This document shows, piece by piece, positions 52,126-61,648 of a stretch of DNA of 64,000 nt (position 1 is the stretch's first letter; each line of letters begins with the position of its first letter). The notes beneath the pieces are model-generated. The model made no database searches, was not told the origin of the DNA, and was given only the letters and a program-made list of their open reading frames with translations. The DNA lies in contig NZ_JANFCZ010000006.1 of the NCBI RefSeq assembly GCF_024391045.1, positions 62,001 through 126,000 on the forward strand, read 5' to 3'. Origin of the DNA: Pseudarthrobacter sulfonivorans. GTDB lineage: Bacteria; Actinomycetota; Actinomycetes; Actinomycetales; Micrococcaceae. The position numbers and the translations under genes are program-made.

Positions 52126-52177
52126 AGCCGGAGCGTTAACGCGCTCCGGCTCAACGGTCCTTCAACCCGCGAAGGAC
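52126..52177 (+). promoter_or_regulatory. Two consecutive hairpins between glpD and glpF
   Basis: The first hairpin has perfect 10-base arms AGCCGGAGCG (52126-52135) and CGCTCCGGCT (52142-52151) around TTAACG. The second has 7-base arms GTCCTTC (52157-52163) and GAAGGAC (52171-52177) around AACCCGC. Neither is followed by a clean T-run. They may act as a partial terminator, a processing site or an mRNA stabiliser that sets the ratio of glpD to glpFK. The glpF ribosome site AAGGAG follows. Confidence 0.55.
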
Positions 52178-52202
52178 TGAAAACAAAAATAAGGAGTCAA
52201 CG

Positions 52203-52952
52203 ATGTCTCTTGGAATAGTTTTTCTTTCCGAAGTCTTCGGAACCGCGATGCTCACCCTGCTGGGTTGCGGCGTCGTGGCCAACGTGGCCCTGAAAGGCAC
52301 GAAAGGTAACAGTGGCGGGTTCCTGATGGTCACGTGGGGGTGGGGTATCGCCGTCTTCTGCGGTGTCTTTGTCGCCGCCAAGTCCGGAGCCCACCTCAAT
52401 CCCGCCGTGACCCTCGGCCTGCTGGTGAACGGCAAGGCCGAGTTCGCCCCCGGGGTCAAGGTGGATGTGGCATCCACCCTGACCTACTTTGGCGGTGAAC
52501 TGCTGGGCGCCTTCCTCGGCGCAGTGGTCTGCTGGCTCGCCTACAAGCAGCACTTCGATGATGAGCCCGCGCAGGCCTCCAAGCTCGGCGTCTTCTCCAC
52601 CGGCCCTGCCATCCGCTCCAACCCGTGGAACCTGGTGACGGAAATCGTCGGCACCTTCGTGCTGGTCTTCGTGATCCTCACCCTGGGCGGAACCCCCTCC
52701 GGACTGGGCCCGCTGGCCGTAGCCCTTTTGGTGGTGGGCATCGGTGTTTCACTGGGCGGCCCCACCGGCTACGCCATCAACCCCGCCCGTGACCTCGGAC
52801 CGCGCATTGCCCACGCCCTGCTGCCCATCAAGGGCAAGGGCAGCAGTGACTGGGCCTACTCGTGGATTCCGGTCGTGGGACCCCTGGTGGGCGGGGCCTT
52901 GGGCGGAATCCTTGCCAAAGTTGTTCCCATCATCATCACCGCCGCATCCTGA
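52203..52952 (+). CDS. glpF: Glycerol uptake facilitator (aquaglyceroporin)
   Basis: Channel for glycerol entry. The 249-residue membrane protein of the MIP family has the two NPA boxes SGAHLNPAVTLG (about residues 61-72) and GYAINPARDLGPRI (about 188-201); the Asp after NPAR marks the glycerol-conducting subgroup. Six membrane helices are visible. The ATG at 52203 has AAGGAG upstream. It is followed 42 bp later by glpK. Confidence 0.94.
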   Translation: MSLGIVFLSEVFGTAMLTLLGCGVVANVALKGTKGNSGGFLMVTWGWGIAVFCGVFVAAKSGAHLNPAVTLGLLVNGKAEFAPGVKVDVASTLTYFGGELLGAFLGAVVCWLAYKQHFDDEPAQASKLGVFSTGPAIRSNPWNLVTEIVGTFVLVFVILTLGGTPSGLGPLAVALLVVGIGVSLGGPTGYAINPARDLGPRIAHALLPIKGKGSSDWAYSWIPVVGPLVGGALGGILAKVVPIIITAAS

Positions 52953-52994
52953 CCGATCAGCCACCCACCCCTGCATACAGACAAGGACGTCACC

Positions 52995-54509
52995 ATGAAC
53001 CAGTACGTAATCGCCATCGACCAGGGCACCACCAGCTCCCGCGCCATCGTCTTCGACCACAGCGGAAACATCGTTTCAACAGGTCAGATGGAGCACGAAC
53101 AGATCTTCCCGCAGGCCGGGTGGGTGGAACACAACCCCGCTGAAATCTGGAACAACACCCGCGAGGTCATTGGTTCCGCACTCTCGAAGGCGAACCTGAC
53201 CCGCCACGATATTGCCGCCGTCGGAATCACGAATCAGCGCGAAACGGCAGTGGTGTGGGACAAGACCACCGGAGAAGCCGTCTATAACGCCATCGTCTGG
53301 CAGGACACCCGCACGCAGAACATCGTGGATGAGCTGGCGAAGGATGGCGGCCCGGAGCGGTTCAAACAGAAGGTTGGCCTTCCCTTGGCCACGTACTTCT
53401 CGGGCACCAAGATCAAGTGGATCCTTGACAACGTTGACGGCGCCCGGGCCAAGGCGGAGGCCGGTGACCTGGTCTTTGGCAACACGGACTCGTGGGTCCT
53501 CTGGAACCTGACCGGCGGTGTGGACGGCGGGGTGCACGTCACGGACGTCACCAACGCTTCCCGCACCATGTTCATGGATCTGGACACCCTGAGCTGGGAC
53601 GAGGAGATCCTCGGCGTTTTCGGGGTTCCGCTGAGCATGATGCCGGCCATCAAATCCTCATCAGAGGTTTACGGCACGGTGCACACCTCCCAGTTGCTCC
53701 GTGAAGTCCCCGTGGCCGGCATCCTCGGTGACCAGCAAGCGGCCACCTTCGGCCAGGCCGCATTTGAGGCCGGCGAAGCCAAGAACACCTACGGGACCGG
53801 CTGCTTCCTGATCTTCAACACGGGTGAAGAGATCGTCCACTCGAAGAACGGCCTGCTGACCACGGTGGGGTACAAGCTCGGCGACGCCCCGACCCACTAC
53901 GCCCTGGAAGGGTCCATCGCGGTCACCGGATCCCTGATCCAATGGCTGCGGGACAACCTGGGCATGATCAGCAGCGCCCCGGAAGTGGAGACCCTGGCGG
54001 CCTCCGTCGAGGACAACGGCGGCGTGTACATTGTGCCGGCATTCTCGGGCCTCTTCGCCCCGTACTGGCGCTCCGACGCCCGAGGCGCCATCGTGGGCCT
54101 CACCCGCTTCGTCAACAAGAGCCACATAGCCCGCGCCGCGCTTGAAGCCACGGCGTTCCAGACCCGTGAAGTGCTGGACGCCGTCAACGCGGACTCCGGC
54201 GTTCCGCTCACCGAACTGAAGGTCGACGGCGGCATGGTGGCCAACGACGCCCTGATGCAGTTCCAGGCCGACATCCTGGGCGTCCCGGTCATCCGGCCCA
54301 AGGTGGTTGAAACCACCGCGCTGGGTGCCGCCTACGCGGCCGGCCTCGCCGTCGGGTTCTGGAAGGACCTCGGCGAGCTGTCGGCCAACTGGTCCGAAGA
54401 CAAGCGCTGGGAACCCAAGCTGGACCAGGCCGAGCAGGAACGCCAGATGCGGCTGTGGAAGAAGGCCGTCACGAAGTCCATGGACTGGGTCGACGAAGAC
54501 GTGAAGTAG
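52995..54509 (+). CDS. glpK: Glycerol kinase
   Basis: Phosphorylates glycerol to glycerol-3-phosphate with ATP. The 504-residue protein of the FGGY family has the N-terminal [18 protein letters not shown] (about residues 5-22), [11 protein letters not shown] near 77, [13 protein letters not shown] near 244, the FGGY signature region around [14 protein letters not shown], and [20 protein letters not shown] near 411-430. The ATG has AAGGACGTCACC upstream. A strong terminator follows. Confidence 0.96.
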   Translation: MNQYVIAIDQGTTSSRAIVFDHSGNIVSTGQMEHEQIFPQAGWVEHNPAEIWNNTREVIGSALSKANLTRHDIAAVGITNQRETAVVWDKTTGEAVYNAIVWQDTRTQNIVDELAKDGGPERFKQKVGLPLATYFSGTKIKWILDNVDGARAKAEAGDLVFGNTDSWVLWNLTGGVDGGVHVTDVTNASRTMFMDLDTLSWDEEILGVFGVPLSMMPAIKSSSEVYGTVHTSQLLREVPVAGILGDQQAATFGQAAFEAGEAKNTYGTGCFLIFNTGEEIVHSKNGLLTTVGYKLGDAPTHYALEGSIAVTGSLIQWLRDNLGMISSAPEVETLAASVEDNGGVYIVPAFSGLFAPYWRSDARGAIVGLTRFVNKSHIARAALEATAFQTREVLDAVNADSGVPLTELKVDGGMVANDALMQFQADILGVPVIRPKVVETTALGAAYAAGLAVGFWKDLGELSANWSEDKRWEPKLDQAEQERQMRLWKKAVTKSMDWVDEDVK

Positions 54510-54557
54510 GACGCCCGACAGCAGTTCGTGGTTGCGACGGGGACCCCGTCTCACCAC

Positions 54558-54633
54558 GCAAGGAAGGCGGCCCCTGCCCCGCCCGCTTCGCGGTGCCCAC
54601 CACACCCGGGCGAGGGGCCGCCTTCCTTGCTTT
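54558..54633 (+). terminator. Strong hairpin terminator after glpK
   Basis: GCAAGGAAGGCGGCCCC (54558-54574) pairs perfectly with GGGGCCGCCTTCCTTGC (54614-54630), 17-base arms, followed by TTTC. The 39-base interior can pair further. It lies 48 bp after the glpK stop and isolates leuS from the glp operon. Confidence 0.85.
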
Positions 54634-54726
54634 CGCTGCAGTCACCGTTCATCCGGGAATAGAGCGTCTTCGCTGCTAGCTCAGCCACTCGTGGCGACCT
54701 GCGCCGAGGTGAAGGGAGGCGTGCGC

Positions 54727-54732
54727 TAAAGT
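54727..54732 (+). promoter_or_regulatory. -10 element of the leuS leader transcript
   Basis: TAAAGT lies 6 bases before the ATG of the short leader peptide, which places the likely RNA start on that ATG. The -35 zone around 54704-54709 is poor, as often in high-GC actinobacteria. The rest of the 54634-54726 stretch shows nothing I can name. Confidence 0.5.
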
Positions 54733-54738
54733 AGTTCC

Positions 54739-54765
54739 ATGCGTGCGATCCTTCAGCTTAGCTAG
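54739..54765 (+). CDS. leuS leader peptide (MRAILQLS)
   Basis: An eight-codon open frame, ATG CGT GCG ATC CTT CAG CTT AGC TAG, sits directly after a -10 element and immediately before two hairpins upstream of leuS. Two of eight codons are leucine, both the CTT codon, which is rare in this genome (leuS itself uses mostly CTG and CTC). This is the expected layout of a leucine-sensing attenuator: shortage of charged tRNA-Leu stalls the ribosome here. Leader peptides with terminators have been predicted ahead of leuS in Streptomyces. There is no ribosome site, so translation would be leaderless. It is too short for gene finders. Confidence 0.6.
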   Translation: MRAILQLS

Positions 54766-54839
54766 CCGCCCGGTCTCCGGAAACACACCGGACAGCCGAG
54801 CGGCCGCCCCTCCATGGAGAGGGGCTTTTGTGTGTCCGG
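54766..54839 (+). promoter_or_regulatory. leuS attenuator: leader stem and terminator hairpin
   Basis: Starting at the base after the leader stop codon, 54766-54780 pairs with 54788-54803 (CCGC with GCGG, CGG with CCG, TCCGG with CCGGA). Next is a compact terminator: GCCCCTC (54806-54812) with GAGGGGC (54819-54825), followed by TTTTGTGTG. The segment CCGGACA (54788-54794) can alternatively pair with TGTCCGG (54833-54839) beyond the terminator, so competing folds exist. A classical 2:3 antiterminator is not obvious to me. The 80 bases after this carry only the leuS ribosome site region. Confidence 0.6.
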
Positions 54840-54920
54840 GCATGATTGCCGGGCCGGCAGCAGAAGGGATCAGACCGTTGGGGCAGCACAGATGCCGCAA
54901 CAGAACAGAAGAGGGCAGCA

Positions 54921-57446
54921 GTGAGCGTTCAGCCGGAGACAGAGACCGGAACACCAGCAGTAGCGGCGGAAGCACCTGAAGAGGGTGCCTACAGCTTCGC
55001 GGCGATGGAAGCCAAATGGCCGCAGGTGTGGGAAGACCTCAAGGTCTTCACCCCCGTCGACGACGGTTCCCGCGAGCGCCGCTACGTGCTCGACATGTTC
55101 CCCTACCCCTCAGGCGATCTGCACATGGGCCACGCCGAGGCTTTTGCCATGGGCGACGTGGTGGCGCGCTACCTCCGGCAGCAGGGCTTCGACGTCCTGC
55201 ACCCGATCGGCTGGGACTCCTTCGGCCTGCCTGCCGAGAACGCCGCCATCAAGCGCAACGCGCACCCCAGCGAATGGACCTACGCCAACATCGACACCCA
55301 GGCGGCCTCGTTCAAGCGGTACGCCATCTCCGCCGACTGGTCCCGCCGGCTGCACACCTCGGACCCGGAGTACTACCGCTGGACCCAGTGGCTGTTCAAG
55401 CGTTTCTACGAGCGCGGACTGGCCTACCGCAAGGATTCGCCGGTCAACTGGTGCCCCAAGGACCAGACCGTCCTGGCCAACGAACAGGTGGTGAACGGCG
55501 CCTGCGAACGGTGCGGCACCCCTGTCACCAAGAAGTCGCTGAACCAGTGGTACTTCAAGATCACCGACTACGCGGACCGGCTGCTCGATGACATGGACGA
55601 ACTGCGGGGCCATTGGCCAGAACGCGTCCTGGCGATGCAGAAGAACTGGATCGGGCGTTCCGAGGGTGCGCACGTCAACTTTGTGATCGAGGCCGACGGC
55701 GGCAAGGCCGCCAAGGACGTCACGGTCTTCACCACCCGCCCGGACACCCTCTACGGCGCAACCTTCTTCGTGGTCGCCGCCGACGCGCCCATCGCCGTCG
55801 AACTCGTAACTGACGAGCACGCCGCCGCACTGGACGCCTACCGCGAGCAGGTCAAGGCCCTGAGCGAAATTGAGCGACAGTCCACCGAGCGCGAAAAGAC
55901 CGGTGTTTTCACCGGCCGGTACGCGGTCAACCCCCTGAACGGCGAAAAGCTGCCGGTGTGGGCTGCTGACTACGTCCTGGCCGACTACGGCACGGGTGCC
56001 ATCATGGCCGTCCCGGCACACGACCAGCGTGACCTCGACTTCGCCAGGACCTTCGACCTGCCCGTCCGCGCCGTGCTGGACACCGGCGATGACGATCCTG
56101 CCGTCTCCGGCAAGGCCACAGCAGGGGAGGGGACCCTGATCAACTCCGGTGTCCTGGACGGCCTGCCGAAGACCGAAGCCATCCCGGCCGCCATCAGCAT
56201 GCTGGAAGAGCAGGGCACCGGCGAGAAATTTGTCAACTTCCGCCTCCGTGACTGGCTCCTGAGCCGCCAACGGTTCTGGGGCACCCCCATCCCCATCATC
56301 CACTGCCCTGCCTGCGGTGAAGTTCCTGTTCCCGACGAGCAGCTGCCGGTGACCCTGCCGGCAGACCTGCGCGGCGAGGACCTGTCGCCGAAGGGCACCT
56401 CACCGCTGGCCGCGGCAGAGGCCTGGGTCAACGTGGACTGCCCCAACTGCCACGGACCGGCGAAACGCGATACCGACACGATGGACACGTTCGTGGATTC
56501 GTCCTGGTACTTCCTCCGCTTCGTGTCGCCGCAGTACACCGAGGGTCCCTTTGATCCGGCGAAGATCAACGAGTGGATGCCGGTTGGCCAGTACGTGGGC
56601 GGCGTGGAGCACGCCATCCTGCACCTGCTGTACGCACGCTTCTTCACCAAGGTCATCCACGACCTCGGCATGATCGACGCCGATGAGCCCTTCAGCGCGC
56701 TGCTGAACCAGGGCCAAGTCCTCAACGGCGGCAAGGCCATGAGCAAGTCGCTGGGCAACGGCGTGGACCTTGGCGAACAGTTGGACAGGTACGGGGTCGA
56801 CGCCGTCCGCCTCACCATGATCTTCGCCTCCCCGCCCGAGGACGACGTGGACTGGGCGGACGTGTCGCCGTCGGGCTCGGCGAAGTTCCTGGCCCGCGCA
56901 TGGCGGCTGGCGCAGGACGTCAGCAGCGAGCCGGGTGTTGACGCCGCGTCCGGTGACCGGGCCCTGCGGTCCGTCACGCACCGCACCATCGCCGACGCCG
57001 CGGCGCTGTTGGACAGCAACAAGTTCAACGTGGTGGTGGCCAAGCTCATGGAGCTCGTCAACGCCACCCGCAAGTCGATCGATGCCGGCGCCGGCGGGGC
57101 CGATCCGGCCGTCCGCGAGGCAGCGGAAGCCGTTGCCGTCATCCTGAGCCTCTTCGCGCCGTACACCGCCGAGGACATGTGGAACGTCCTGGGCCACCCG
57201 GCGTCGGTGGCCAATGCCGGCTGGCCCGCCCACGACGAAGCGCTGCTGGTGCAGGAGACCGTCACGGCAGTGGTCCAGGTGCAGGGCAAAGTCCGCGACA
57301 GGCTCGATGTGTCCCCGGACATCAGCGAGGACGAGCTGCGGGAACTGGCCCTGGCCAGCGAAAACGTCCAGCGCGCCTTGGACGGCCGCGGCATCCGCAC
57401 GGTGATCGTGCGTGCGCCTAAACTGGTCAACATCGTCCCGGCCTGA
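54921..57446 (+). CDS. leuS: Leucyl-tRNA synthetase
   Basis: Class I synthetase that charges tRNA-Leu and edits mistakes. The 841-residue protein has the HIGH-type motif [15 protein letters not shown] (about residues 57-71), the CP1 editing domain with [15 protein letters not shown] (about 272-286), zinc-type Cys pairs ([18 protein letters not shown]), the KMSKS motif [13 protein letters not shown] (about 606-618) and a C-terminal anticodon and appended domain. I chose GTG at 54921 with AGAGGGCA upstream; the longer open frame would start within the leader hairpin region and adds unconserved sequence. Confidence 0.96.
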   Translation: MSVQPETETGTPAVAAEAPEEGAYSFAAMEAKWPQVWEDLKVFTPVDDGSRERRYVLDMFPYPSGDLHMGHAEAFAMGDVVARYLRQQGFDVLHPIGWDSFGLPAENAAIKRNAHPSEWTYANIDTQAASFKRYAISADWSRRLHTSDPEYYRWTQWLFKRFYERGLAYRKDSPVNWCPKDQTVLANEQVVNGACERCGTPVTKKSLNQWYFKITDYADRLLDDMDELRGHWPERVLAMQKNWIGRSEGAHVNFVIEADGGKAAKDVTVFTTRPDTLYGATFFVVAADAPIAVELVTDEHAAALDAYREQVKALSEIERQSTEREKTGVFTGRYAVNPLNGEKLPVWAADYVLADYGTGAIMAVPAHDQRDLDFARTFDLPVRAVLDTGDDDPAVSGKATAGEGTLINSGVLDGLPKTEAIPAAISMLEEQGTGEKFVNFRLRDWLLSRQRFWGTPIPIIHCPACGEVPVPDEQLPVTLPADLRGEDLSPKGTSPLAAAEAWVNVDCPNCHGPAKRDTDTMDTFVDSSWYFLRFVSPQYTEGPFDPAKINEWMPVGQYVGGVEHAILHLLYARFFTKVIHDLGMIDADEPFSALLNQGQVLNGGKAMSKSLGNGVDLGEQLDRYGVDAVRLTMIFASPPEDDVDWADVSPSGSAKFLARAWRLAQDVSSEPGVDAASGDRALRSVTHRTIADAAALLDSNKFNVVVAKLMELVNATRKSIDAGAGGADPAVREAAEAVAVILSLFAPYTAEDMWNVLGHPASVANAGWPAHDEALLVQETVTAVVQVQGKVRDRLDVSPDISEDELRELALASENVQRALDGRGIRTVIVRAPKLVNIVPA

Positions 57447-57466
57447 TACCAGGAAAGGGCCGCTCT

Positions 57467-57495
57467 CCGGCCGCCGGATTTCCCCCGGCGGCCGG
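57467..57495 (+). terminator. Hairpin between leuS and the DegV gene
   Basis: CCGGCCGCCGG (57467-57477) pairs perfectly with CCGGCGGCCGG (57485-57495) around ATTTCCC. The right arm is not followed by T residues. It could reduce read-through or protect the leuS 3' end. The ribosome site of the next gene begins 10 bp later. Confidence 0.5.
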
Positions 57496-57515
57496 CCTGA
57501 CGCCAGGAGGCCAGC

Positions 57516-58517
57516 TTGCCCGACCGTGACGCCGCAGCCTGGCTTTGGCTCCGGCAGCGTATCGCTGCCCTCCGCCCCGCGGGACGTCCGCTGGCGCCCA
57601 CGGAGGTGCCTGCCGCCGTCGTCCGCACCGCAGTGGTAACAGACTCCGCGTCCGCACTGCCCGCCGAGTGGGTGGCATCCTGTGCAGCCCACGGACTCCT
57701 GACAGTGATCCCGATGCCCGTGATGGTGGGCGAGGAGATCTACGGCGAGGGCGAGGACGACATCACTGAAACCATTGCGCTGGCACTTGCGGGCGGAAAG
57801 TCCGTCAAGACCTCCCGTCCGTCACCTGGCCAGTTTGAACAGGCCTTCCTTTCAGCCGAGCGCGGCGGATATGAATCGGTTGTCAGCATCCACCTTTCCG
57901 GCGGCCTCTCCGGCACCGCCGACGCCGCCCGGCTTGCCGCGGGACGCGTGAAAATCCCGGTGGAGGTTGTGGACTCCGGCACCGTGGGCATGGCGCTGGG
58001 GATGGGTGTCCAGAGCGCGGTAGCGGCGGCGGCCGCCGGACTGGGGGCAGCCGCGGTGAGGAGCGCCGCGACCGGCCAGCTGGCACGGACCAGGGTCTAC
58101 TTCTACGTGCCCAGCTTGGAACAGCTGCGCCGGGGCGGACGGATCGGCGCTGCCGCCTCACTGCTGGGGACAATGTTCGCCATCAAACCCATCCTGGCGG
58201 TCGACGCCGGGAGGATCGTTCCGTTGGAAAAGGTCAGGTCTGCAGCCAAGGCCATAGCCCGGTTGGAGGAGATCGCCGCAGCCGACGCCAAGTCCCGCCC
58301 CGACGGCCTCGCCCGCCTGGCCGTTCACCATTTCGGGAATCCGACCGAGGCGGAAGGGCTGGCCGCCAGGCTGGCCGCGGAGCTGACCGGCATTCCGCCG
58401 GCCCAGATCAGTTCATTGCCCGCCGTCCTGGCCGCCCACGCGGGACTGGGCGTGCTGGCCGTCATCGTCGGGGAAAGTGCGCCGCCTCCCGCGGATCCCG
58501 GGCCGCTTTCCACATAG
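57516..58517 (+). CDS. DegV family fatty-acid-binding protein
   Basis: DegV/FakB proteins bind fatty acids and can present them to a kinase. The 333-residue protein has a 35-residue N-terminal extension and then the family core: VVTDSASALPAEW (about residues 40-52), TSRPSPGQFEQAFLSAE, SIHLSGGLSGTADAARLAA (about 122-140), VVDSGTVGMALGMGV and FYVPSLEQLRRGGRIGAAAS (about 193-212). The start TTG at 57516 has CAGGAGG upstream. No FakA kinase gene is adjacent. Confidence 0.9.
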   Translation: MPDRDAAAWLWLRQRIAALRPAGRPLAPTEVPAAVVRTAVVTDSASALPAEWVASCAAHGLLTVIPMPVMVGEEIYGEGEDDITETIALALAGGKSVKTSRPSPGQFEQAFLSAERGGYESVVSIHLSGGLSGTADAARLAAGRVKIPVEVVDSGTVGMALGMGVQSAVAAAAAGLGAAAVRSAATGQLARTRVYFYVPSLEQLRRGGRIGAAASLLGTMFAIKPILAVDAGRIVPLEKVRSAAKAIARLEEIAAADAKSRPDGLARLAVHHFGNPTEAEGLAARLAAELTGIPPAQISSLPAVLAAHAGLGVLAVIVGESAPPPADPGPLST

Positions 58518-58566
58518 AAGAGGCCTGGGCTGTCACCTAGGCTGTTGAATCCCTAGCGTTGGAACC

Positions 58567-59478
58567 ATGTCACGCCGGGACGCTGAAGCACGCCAATCGG
58601 CGCGGCATGCCCGGGAGCGGCTGCAAGCTTCTTTGGGAGACGGGGCCGGGCTTCTGACCGACAGCGAGGGGAAAGCCTTCGAATATTCCGGCGGTGCGCA
58701 TCCGGGCCCCACGGATGGTGCCCTTCCATCCGGCGGCACGGACACACCCGGCACGGGAACAGCAGGTCCGGCACTGAGATGGCGGGTGGGCACACCCGTG
58801 GCACTGCTCATTGCCGTCATGGCCGTGCTGGGCGGCGCCTGGTTCTGGATACAGGTTGCAGCAGGGCAACCGGAAGTGGTCCCGCTCAGCGATTTCTCGC
58901 CCCAACAAAGCGGGCCAGCTGATGATGGCGGGAACCCGGGGCCTGGGCCGGGGTCGGACCGTGCAGGGCCTGCTGGTGTGCCACTACAGAACCCTCCGGC
59001 CGGTACGGTCATCATCCACGTCGCGGGGGCGGTCGCGGTGCCGGGAGTGGTGCAGCTACCGGCCGGCAGCCGCGTCCACCAGGCTATCGCCGAGGCCGGG
59101 GGTGCCATGCCCGCCGCGGACCTCAACCGGCTGAACCTTGCCGCGGTCCTCGCCGACGGACAGAAACTGTATGTACCCGTTCCGGGGGAAAGCCTCCCCG
59201 TGGAAGGGCCTGGCGGCGCCGCAGCGGGGCAGGATCCCGGCCCCGGAAGCGCTGGCGCTGCCGGCGCTACCGGGGCTGACGGCGGTGGAAAGGTCAATCT
59301 CAACACGGCCAGTGTTGAAGAACTGGAGGCGCTGCCGAAAGTGGGTCCGGTGCTGGCGCAGCGGATCGTGGACTGGCGCAAGGAACACGGGCCGTTCAAG
59401 TCCGTCGAGGAGCTCGACGCCGTGGATGGTGTTGGGCCCAAAATGCTCGAAACACTCCTCCCGCGGGTGGGAATCTGA
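58567..59478 (+). CDS. comEA: ComEA family DNA-binding protein
   Basis: Membrane-anchored DNA receptor of the competence uptake machinery. The 303-residue protein has a cytoplasmic N terminus of about 78 residues, a membrane helix (VALLIAVMAVLGGAWFWIQV, about 78-97), a Gly/Pro-rich linker, an SLBB domain (VIIHVAGAVAVPGVVQLPAG) and two helix-hairpin-helix motifs at the C terminus (VNLNTASVEELEALPKVGPV and FKSVEELDAVDGVGPKMLE). It is one base from comEC. Confidence 0.93.
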   Translation: MSRRDAEARQSARHARERLQASLGDGAGLLTDSEGKAFEYSGGAHPGPTDGALPSGGTDTPGTGTAGPALRWRVGTPVALLIAVMAVLGGAWFWIQVAAGQPEVVPLSDFSPQQSGPADDGGNPGPGPGSDRAGPAGVPLQNPPAGTVIIHVAGAVAVPGVVQLPAGSRVHQAIAEAGGAMPAADLNRLNLAAVLADGQKLYVPVPGESLPVEGPGGAAAGQDPGPGSAGAAGATGADGGGKVNLNTASVEELEALPKVGPVLAQRIVDWRKEHGPFKSVEELDAVDGVGPKMLETLLPRVGI

Positions 59479-59479
59479 C

Positions 59480-61615
59480 ATGGCGAAGCAGAGCCCGTGG
59501 AGCCGTTTTGTCGATTCAGCAGTCCAAGGACCGGCTGTGCGCGGTACGTCCCGTCAGGGCCAGAGCGAGCCCACGCAGGAATCCAGAACGGCAGCGGCCG
59601 GCGACTCGCGATGGCGGGCCGCCGAGGCCGGAAGGCAAAGCTCTTACGCCGGCAGGCGATCCTCCGACACCGCCGCCCTTCGCCCGGCGGTTCGCCGGGC
59701 GGCCGGCAGGCTGACAGATCAGGCGAGGAAGAAGCTACGCGGCACGGACCCGGTGGCGGCAGCCACGGATACACCCCGACGACGCACCGACGTCCGGCTG
59801 GGGCTTCCCGCATTGCTTGTCTGGGGCGCGGCGTTGGCCGGAGTCTGGCTTGAACCGGCAACGCTTGCTTTGCTGTGCACGGGATTGGTCGTCCTCGCGG
59901 TCCTGCTCCTGGCCCAGGCTGGGCGCACCAGGACGTTGCGGGCCCGCCACAAAAGCTTCTGGACCACCACGGCCATGGCCCTGATGATGGCGGCCGCCGC
60001 GGCGGCACACGCGGCAGTCTCTTCGGCACAGCGCCACGACGGACCGTTCGTGGAAGCGGTTGCAGCCGGCAAGTCGGTGGTAGCCGTTCTGGAAATCACG
60101 GGCTCCCCGCGGGGCCTTTCGCTCCCGGGCCAGGCGGGGCCGCCCGAACGCTGGTCGGTACCGGCGCGGACGGAGCACGTCACTGCCAGCGGCAACGTCA
60201 TCCATACCAGGGCCGACATCGTGGTCATGGGCGGCCAGGGCTGGGACAAGATGGTCCCGGGACAAATGGTGCGAACTGCCGGCAAGCTGCGGCCCCCTGA
60301 ACAGGGCCAAGAGGAAGCAGCCATCCTCGGAGCATCGATGGCACCCGGCGGCGTTTCCGGGGATACCGGAGCCGGAGGTGGTGCTGCGGTCGGTGCAGGG
60401 GCCGGTGCTGACGCCGACGCAGGGGCTGGTGCTGCCGCCATGACAGGCGCGGTCTGGCAGATGGTGGCAAGGGAGTTGCGGAGCCAATACGTTGCCGCAG
60501 CAGCGTTCCTGGCATCCGATCCCAGCGGTCTCCTACCCGGCATGGTCACCGGCGATACCTCCGCACTGGACCCGGGGCTCACTACAGCCATGAAGACCGT
60601 TGGCATGACCCATTTGACTGCCGTTAGCGGTGCCAATTGCAGCCTGGTCCTCGGCGCCCTGCTGGTAGCGGCCCGCAGCCTGCGACTCCCCAGGCCCGCG
60701 GCGGCGGCCCTGGCCCTGGCCGGCCTGGGACTGTTTGTGGTGCTCGTTGGCCCCGATGCCAGTGTGCTGCGGGCAGCGCTGATGGGTTCGATTGCCCTTG
60801 CCTCGCTGGCCGCCGGCCGGACGGGGCGCGGACTCAGCTTCCTCTGCCTCGCCGTCATGGGCCTGCTGTTGCTCGATCCCGGACTTGCCACCAGCTTCGG
60901 CTTCCTGCTCTCAGTCCTTGCCACTCTCGGGATCATTGTCCTGGGCCCCCGCATGATGGAATGGACACCGGCGGTCATTCCACGCTGGGCTGCGGCGGCC
61001 GTGGCTGTGCCGCTCTCCGCTCAACTCCTTTGCGGCCCGGTCATCGTGCTGCTGCAGCCGCAGTTTTCCACATACTCCCTGCCGGCGAACATAGCGGCCG
61101 CGCCCCTGGTGGCACCGGTGACCTTGCTGGGCACCGCTGCCGTGCCGTTGGTGCCACTGGTGCCTTGGCTGGCCTCCGCCCTGATCGCGGTCGCGGGAAC
61201 ATTCAGTGCAGGTGTGGCCGCTACTGCCCGGACGGCGGCGGGACTGCCGGGAGCCACCTTGCCGTGGCCGGAAGGCCCGTTCGGTCTCCTGACGATGGTG
61301 CTGCTGTCCGCGCTAACTCTCGCCGTGGTCTGGGGAGCAGTCCGCCCGCGCCACGCCATGAGACTCATCCTCGGGCTCCACGCCCGGACCGTTTTGCTGC
61401 TGGCTTCCGCAGACGGGTGCCTCAGGGCGTCAAGAAAGCCTTTCCTGCCGCCCCCTCGGCTCCATCACTCCGCGGGCACCCCGCCCATCCCGCGCACCCG
61501 GCGCGCCCCACACGCCCGCACCTTTCGGAGCGCCCTGCCAACGCGACGCACCGCACATCCCACCAGGTTCCGGCCACGGCGGCTTGGAGGCCGGGATTCC
61601 CCATGGCAGGCTTAG
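59480..61615 (+). CDS. comEC: ComEC/Rec2-type DNA uptake channel without C-terminal metallo-hydrolase domain
   Basis: Membrane channel that brings single-stranded DNA into the cytoplasm. The 711-residue protein has a basic N terminus, early membrane helices, an extracellular OB-like part with a Gly/Ala insert (AGAGADADAGAGAA), and the competence domain with LTAVSGANCSLVLGALLVA (about residues 376-394) and many further helices. After the last helix (about 620) there is only an Arg/Pro/His-rich tail of about 75 residues; the metallo-beta-lactamase-like domain of many ComEC proteins is missing. The ATG at 59480 follows the comEA stop by one base. Confidence 0.9.
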   Translation: MAKQSPWSRFVDSAVQGPAVRGTSRQGQSEPTQESRTAAAGDSRWRAAEAGRQSSYAGRRSSDTAALRPAVRRAAGRLTDQARKKLRGTDPVAAATDTPRRRTDVRLGLPALLVWGAALAGVWLEPATLALLCTGLVVLAVLLLAQAGRTRTLRARHKSFWTTTAMALMMAAAAAAHAAVSSAQRHDGPFVEAVAAGKSVVAVLEITGSPRGLSLPGQAGPPERWSVPARTEHVTASGNVIHTRADIVVMGGQGWDKMVPGQMVRTAGKLRPPEQGQEEAAILGASMAPGGVSGDTGAGGGAAVGAGAGADADAGAGAAAMTGAVWQMVARELRSQYVAAAAFLASDPSGLLPGMVTGDTSALDPGLTTAMKTVGMTHLTAVSGANCSLVLGALLVAARSLRLPRPAAAALALAGLGLFVVLVGPDASVLRAALMGSIALASLAAGRTGRGLSFLCLAVMGLLLLDPGLATSFGFLLSVLATLGIIVLGPRMMEWTPAVIPRWAAAAVAVPLSAQLLCGPVIVLLQPQFSTYSLPANIAAAPLVAPVTLLGTAAVPLVPLVPWLASALIAVAGTFSAGVAATARTAAGLPGATLPWPEGPFGLLTMVLLSALTLAVVWGAVRPRHAMRLILGLHARTVLLLASADGCLRASRKPFLPPPRLHHSAGTPPIPRTRRAPHARTFRSALPTRRTAHPTRFRPRRLGGRDSPWQA

Positions 61616-61648
61616 ACACTGCACCAGAATTTCCGGGAGGAACCCACC

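Noticed and set aside
59138..59479. Upstream extension of the comEC frame
   Set aside because: It is an out-of-frame reading of comEA; ATG at 59480 follows the comEA stop directly.
61410..61615. Frameshift that removed the comEC metallo-hydrolase domain
   Set aside because: No remnant of the domain can be read in any frame before holA, so absence by design or ancient loss is more likely than a recent frameshift.
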